Program-made: the position numbers and the translations under genes
In this document: piece by piece, positions 60,650-64,000 of the stretch
Layout: the number at the start of each line of letters is the position of its first letter
How positions within the stretch are numbered: position 1 is the first letter of the stretch
The notes under the pieces: model-generated
What the model was told of the DNA's origin: nothing
Seen by the model: only the letters and a program-made list of their open reading frames with translations
Database searches by the model: none
Assembly: GCA_900548275.1 (NCBI GenBank)
Contig: URJY01000005.1
Location: 10,610 to 74,609 of the forward strand
Source of the DNA: an uncultured Opitutales bacterium
Lineage (GTDB): Bacteria; Verrucomicrobiota; Verrucomicrobiia; Opitutales; Intestinicryptomonadaceae
Length of the DNA stretch: 64,000 nucleotides
Reading direction: 5' to 3'

Positions 60650-61162
60650 TCAAGCGGCGACCGCCGACCACAAGCCGAACGTAAACCACGCGGCAAGAAA
60701 GACCATCATGGCGAATTTGAGAACCGACGAAAGCACCGAACCTACGAATGCGCCAACACCCGCCCGAGTTGCGGCTTCGAACGAAGCCCCGCCCATCCAT
60801 TCGAAAAGCAGCGCGAAAACAAGGGGGGATAGGAAAATCCAGAAAAGCGGCGGCGGAATGAACATCCCCGCGATTACGCCCACAAACGCCCCGAGCACCC
60901 CGCGCCACGTAGCACCGAACTTTTTCGCGCCGAGCCACGTTGCGACGAAATCGACAAGCTGCGCCAAGACCGCGACGACAAGCGACGCCACAGCCAACCC
61001 CCACGATACGGGGAAGTCGGGCGCAAACACCTTAACGCAAAATATGCCCACTCCCGCCAACAGTGGCCCCGGGACGACGGGGATGAACGAGCCAACCGCC
61101 CCCACAATCAGCAAAATGTACACAAACGCCGTTATCGACCAAAGATATATCTGATTTTCCAT
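60650..61162 (-). CDS. DUF456 family membrane protein
   Basis: 170 aa, about four to five membrane helices. Near the N terminus GSFIPVVPGPLLAGVG matches the conserved Pro/Gly motif of DUF456. The function of this family is unknown. Confidence 0.85.
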   Translation of the reverse strand: MENQIYLWSITAFVYILLIVGAVGSFIPVVPGPLLAGVGIFCVKVFAPDFPVSWGLAVASLVVAVLAQLVDFVATWLGAKKFGATWRGVLGAFVGVIAGMFIPPPLFWIFLSPLVFALLFEWMGGASFEAATRAGVGAFVGSVLSSVLKFAMMVFLAAWFTFGLWSAVAA

Positions 61163-61223
61163 TTAATGCTTGAAAAGAAAACGAATTTTAGATTTTATCG
61201 CCCAAAGTTATAGCTTATAAATT

Positions 61224-61745
61224 ATGGAAAACAACGACAGCAAACTTTTGGAGATTCTTCAACAAGAAAAATTCCTCGCCTTTTTCGACTTCCGTAAAAT
61301 CGGCGAAAACGGCGAAAGCGAATTGGACGGTCTCTGCAAAGTGGCGATTCCCCAAAACGTCGACAGCATAGACTACATCTGCCTGACATTCATTTTCGAC
61401 ACACCCAACGAAGCGGCAAGGGTTTTGGCAAAACGCATAATGGGCAAGCTCACGACGGAATCGTTCCGCCGCGCTGAACCCGCAGTCTACGCAGTTACGA
61501 GCGTTCCCGCAATTATGCGCCAGACCGAAAGCTATATCCACCAGCTCGACGTAATTTTCAAGGACAAGCTCACGGAAGACCAGAAGTCGATAATCAACAA
61601 GCTCGTCTTCACAATCCGCAACGCCGCGGGCTTGAACACCGAAGTGCCCCAGTGGTGGGACGAAACCGAAGCCCCCGCCCCCACCGAAGAGGAAAAGGCG
61701 AACTGGGCGGCGCGTATCAAGGCGTTCCTCGGAATCAAAAAATAG
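61224..61745 (+). CDS. Conserved-looking cytoplasmic protein, unknown
   Basis: 173 aa, mixed alpha/beta, acidic. No signal peptide or membrane helix. The C-terminal segment VPQWWDETEAP then a charged amphipathic helix ends LGIKK. It lies 74 nt before argS and may be co-transcribed. No family recognised. Confidence 0.65.
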   Translation: MENNDSKLLEILQQEKFLAFFDFRKIGENGESELDGLCKVAIPQNVDSIDYICLTFIFDTPNEAARVLAKRIMGKLTTESFRRAEPAVYAVTSVPAIMRQTESYIHQLDVIFKDKLTEDQKSIINKLVFTIRNAAGLNTEVPQWWDETEAPAPTEEEKANWAARIKAFLGIKK

Positions 61746-61819
61746 CGGCTTTCGCAATTTACCACACCGCCGTTTCAATAACTTGAAGCGGCTTTTTAAT
61801 TACTGAAATTTATACGACA

Positions 61820-63583
61820 ATGGAAATTTGGTTTCACCCCTCTAAAGAACTCACGACCCTCGTAAAAAACTGCGCCGAAGCGGCGGGAATGGACACCGAC
61901 TTCGACCCGCAAATCCGCCCCGCCGACCCGCGTTTCGGCGACTTTCAGGCAAACGGCGTCCTCGCCTACGCCAAGGCGCGCAAACAAAACCCCCGCGCAA
62001 CTGCGGAAAAGCTTGTCGAGGCAATCAAACAGTCGCCCGACTTCGACCCCGAATGCATAGCAATTTCGATTGCGGGCCCGGGGTTCATCAACTTCGCGCT
62101 CACGTCCAAATTCCTCGGCGCGTGGCTTGCCAAGTTCAAGGGCGAAAGCGAACTTAAATCGGCGGCGGGAAAATTCTTCAACGGCAAGAAAATGGTCATA
62201 GACTACCCATCGCCCAACACCGCAAAACAAATGCACGTCGGACACCTGCGCCCGATGGTCATCGGCGAAGCGGTCAAACGTCTGCTGAAATTCTGCGGCG
62301 CGGACATCATAACCGACAACCATATCGGCGACTGGGGCACGAATTTCGGCATACTCATCTACGGAATCAAAACCAACAATTACAAACTCGACGCCTCGAA
62401 CGAAAATTCGCTCGAAGAGCTCGAGCAAATGTACAAACGCGGCAGCGCGCTCGTGAAAGACTCGAAGGAAGCCGCCGACGCAGCCCGCGAAGAACTTGTA
62501 AAGCTCCAGAACGGCGACCCCGAAAACGTCGCCCTCTGGAACGAAATCAACAAGGTAAGCACCGCCGCATTCGACCGCATGTACAAGCGCATGGGGCTTA
62601 CAATCGACTGCACATTGGGCGAATCGTTCTACCGCGACAAAGTCGGACGTATCTATAAAGAGCTTACCGAAACGGGCATCGCCGAAGAGAATCAGGGCGC
62701 ACTCGTCGTCTTTCTGCGCGAACACGACAGATTCAAAACCCAACCGTTCATCATCCGCAAAAGCGACGGCGCGTCGAACTACGCTTCGACCGACTTGGCT
62801 ACCCTCCTCTACCGCGTTGAACACTTCGGCGCGGAAGAGGTCGTCTACGTGACAGACGGCAGGCAGCAGGACCACTTCCAGCAGCTCTTTATGACCGCAA
62901 AAAAGTGGTTCGACGCAAAGGGCTACAAACTCCCCGACTTGCGGCACGTCTGGTTCGGAACGATTCTCGGCGAAGACGGCAAGGCAATCAAGACAAAGAG
63001 CGGCGAACCAATCCGCCTGCGTATGCTGCTCGACGAATCCGTCGCACGAGCAAAGGCAATTGTCAAGGAAAAGAACCCCGACATTTCGGAGGACGAAGCC
63101 GACAAAATCGCAAGTACCGTCGGGGTTGCCGCCCTCCGTTACGCCGACTTGGTGCAGAACAGAACAAGCGACTACGTGTTCTCGTGGGACAAACTGCTTG
63201 CATTCGAAGGCAACACAGCCCCCTACCTGCTCTACGCCGCGGCGCGTATGCACTCGATTTTCCGCAAGGTCGGCGTTTCGCCCGACGCGCCGTTTGAAGC
63301 CGACGCCTCGCCGCTCGAGACCGAACGCGAAATCGCCCTCGCGCGCAAACTCGTGGCTCTGCCCGCAGTCTTCGAACAGACCCTTTCCGAATTGCGCCCG
63401 CACTACCTCTGCAACTACCTCTACGAGCTTGCGGGCACATTCTCGACGTTCTACAACGCCGACAAGGTTATCACCGACGACAAAGCCGTTATGGCGCGCC
63501 GCCTGATGCTCTGCTCCCGCACACTCAGAATCCTCGAAACGGGTCTGCGCCTGCTCGGAATAGAGCCGCTGACAAAGATGTAA
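61820..63583 (+). CDS. argS: Arginyl-tRNA synthetase
   Basis: Class I synthetase, 587 aa. N-terminal tRNA-recognition domain (1-120), then PSPNTAKQMHVGHLRP with HVGH at 139-142 as the HIGH motif. KTKSGEPIRL stands where the KMSKS loop would be, as in many ArgS. The anticodon-binding domain ends LLGIEPLTKM. Single copy here. Confidence 0.96.
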   Translation: MEIWFHPSKELTTLVKNCAEAAGMDTDFDPQIRPADPRFGDFQANGVLAYAKARKQNPRATAEKLVEAIKQSPDFDPECIAISIAGPGFINFALTSKFLGAWLAKFKGESELKSAAGKFFNGKKMVIDYPSPNTAKQMHVGHLRPMVIGEAVKRLLKFCGADIITDNHIGDWGTNFGILIYGIKTNNYKLDASNENSLEELEQMYKRGSALVKDSKEAADAAREELVKLQNGDPENVALWNEINKVSTAAFDRMYKRMGLTIDCTLGESFYRDKVGRIYKELTETGIAEENQGALVVFLREHDRFKTQPFIIRKSDGASNYASTDLATLLYRVEHFGAEEVVYVTDGRQQDHFQQLFMTAKKWFDAKGYKLPDLRHVWFGTILGEDGKAIKTKSGEPIRLRMLLDESVARAKAIVKEKNPDISEDEADKIASTVGVAALRYADLVQNRTSDYVFSWDKLLAFEGNTAPYLLYAAARMHSIFRKVGVSPDAPFEADASPLETEREIALARKLVALPAVFEQTLSELRPHYLCNYLYELAGTFSTFYNADKVITDDKAVMARRLMLCSRTLRILETGLRLLGIEPLTKM

Positions 63584-63603
63584 TTTTTGTTACCGACACT
63601 TTC

Positions 63604-63630
63604 GGCGCAACCGCGGTTGCGCCTTTTTTT
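63604..63630 (+). terminator. Terminator after argS
   Basis: GGCGCAACC (63604-63612) and GGTTGCGCC (63615-63623), followed by seven T. Confidence 0.92.
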
Positions 63631-63641
63631 GTAAAAACCCA

Positions 63642-63669
63642 TTGACATAACGAATAAGAAAAGTATACA
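63642..63669 (+). promoter_or_regulatory. Promoter leading into the tandem repeat array
   Basis: TTGACA at 63642-63647, 16-nt spacer, TATACA at 63664-63669. It stands right after the argS terminator, and the first repeat unit begins at its -10. The later units have no TTGACA, so one promoter would drive the whole array. Confidence 0.6.
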
Positions 63670-64000
63670 AAAACAAGAGCAGCAACGGTGTTTCAAACGT
63701 TTCGGAATCACCCGATATAAGTTCGAAATACCTAAGCCATTGCCGAAAGGCAATGCGAACTTACAAACAAAAGCGGCGAGTATAGTCGCCGCGAAGCATC
63801 ACAAACAAAAACATACAAAAACAAGAGCAGCAACGGTGTTTCAAACGTTTCGGAATCACCCGATATAAGTTCGAAATACCTAAGCCATTGCCGAAAGGCA
63901 ATGCGAACTTACAAACAAAAGCGGCGAGTATAGTCGCCGCGAAGCATCACAAACAAAAACATACAAAAACAAGAGCAGCAACGGTGTTTCAAACGTTTCG
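63665..64000 (+). repeat. 148-bp perfect tandem repeat array (continues past the window)
   Basis: Units at 63665-63812 and 63813-63960 are identical, and 63961-64000 begins a third. The period of 148 is not a multiple of three and no shared ORF runs through, so it is probably non-coding. Each unit folds: TAAGTTCG with CGAACTTA encloses CATTGCC-GAAA-GGCAATG, and GCGGCGA pairs with TCGCCGC around GTATAG. There are no variable spacers. Confidence 0.9.

Noticed and set aside
61820..63583. ArgS as defective because no KMSK is present
   Set aside because: Many functional ArgS lack a canonical KMSK; the HIGH-like motif and the anticodon domain are intact.
63665..63960. Small TTG-started peptide on the minus strand of each repeat unit
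   Set aside because: About 47 codons, non-ATG start, no Shine-Dalgarno, and the frame is not maintained between units; the hairpins are a better explanation.
63665..64000. Repeat array as a CRISPR
   Set aside because: Units are identical over the full 148 bp with no unique spacers, and no cas gene is nearby.

Overview
This 64 kb window is chromosomal and gene-dense, with high GC, strong GCG/GGC codon bias and few Shine-Dalgarno sequences. It carries many housekeeping genes and no rRNA, intact transposase, prophage or complete CRISPR locus. The gene content suggests a host-associated Verrucomicrobiota bacterium, perhaps Opitutales-like. The clues are an extended IspG, a family-B DNA polymerase, a STAS-MlaE lipid-transport operon and a large GH106-like lipoprotein. 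This placement is inference, not a database result.

Layout. 1-3 kb: tail of an unknown gene, glmM and a cytoplasmic TPR protein. 3.0-3.55 kb: non-coding, with a MITE-like element (perfect 30-bp inverted repeats) followed by a candidate SRP RNA gene that no ORF reveals. 3.5-9.9 kb: an isoprenoid/envelope operon uppS-cdsA-dxr-rseP-ispG. 10-15.2 kb: gyrB-gyrA behind a good promoter and a leader of about 190 nt with hairpins. 15.4-17 kb: two membrane proteins and gmk. 17.1-25 kb (minus): mlaE-mlaF-mlaD-pqiC-like lipoprotein-fabD, then a glycoside-hydrolase lipoprotein. 25.1 kb: tRNA-Leu(CAA). 25.4-31.6 kb: an anchored unknown protein, a PAS histidine kinase, hisD and polB. 31.7-33.3 kb: adk and a YmdB-type phosphodiesterase. 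33.4-33.8 kb: a NadS-type antitoxin with only the tail of its toxin. 33.9-37.2 kb: a DEAD-box helicase and a secreted unknown protein.

37.2-41.3 kb (minus): pyrB-pyrC-CPBP protease-thiL, with a terminator-like hairpin in the pyrB leader. 41.4-47.97 kb (plus): trkA-trkH, pdxJ-acpS-nnr, a low-molecular-weight phosphatase and rpiB. 48-53.1 kb: glyA, a phosphohexomutase and a secreted transglutaminase-like protein. 53.2-57.3 kb: a small RHH-like protein, dprA, then trmH-dus-bifunctional nuclease and rpsT on the minus strand. 57.4-60.6 kb: a uronate/sugar-acid locus (SMP-30 lactonase, uxuA) divergent from an FHS-type sugar transporter. 60.6-63.6 kb: a DUF456 protein, an unknown protein and argS.

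The window ends in a perfect 148-bp tandem repeat array, two full units and a third that runs off the edge. A consensus-like promoter precedes it, and each unit can fold into nested hairpins, one with a GAAA tetraloop. This is the best candidate here for an undescribed non-coding system. The other notable points are the toxin-less antitoxin, the MITE-like element, the pyrB leader hairpin and the unusual motifs in FabD, CdsA and RseP.
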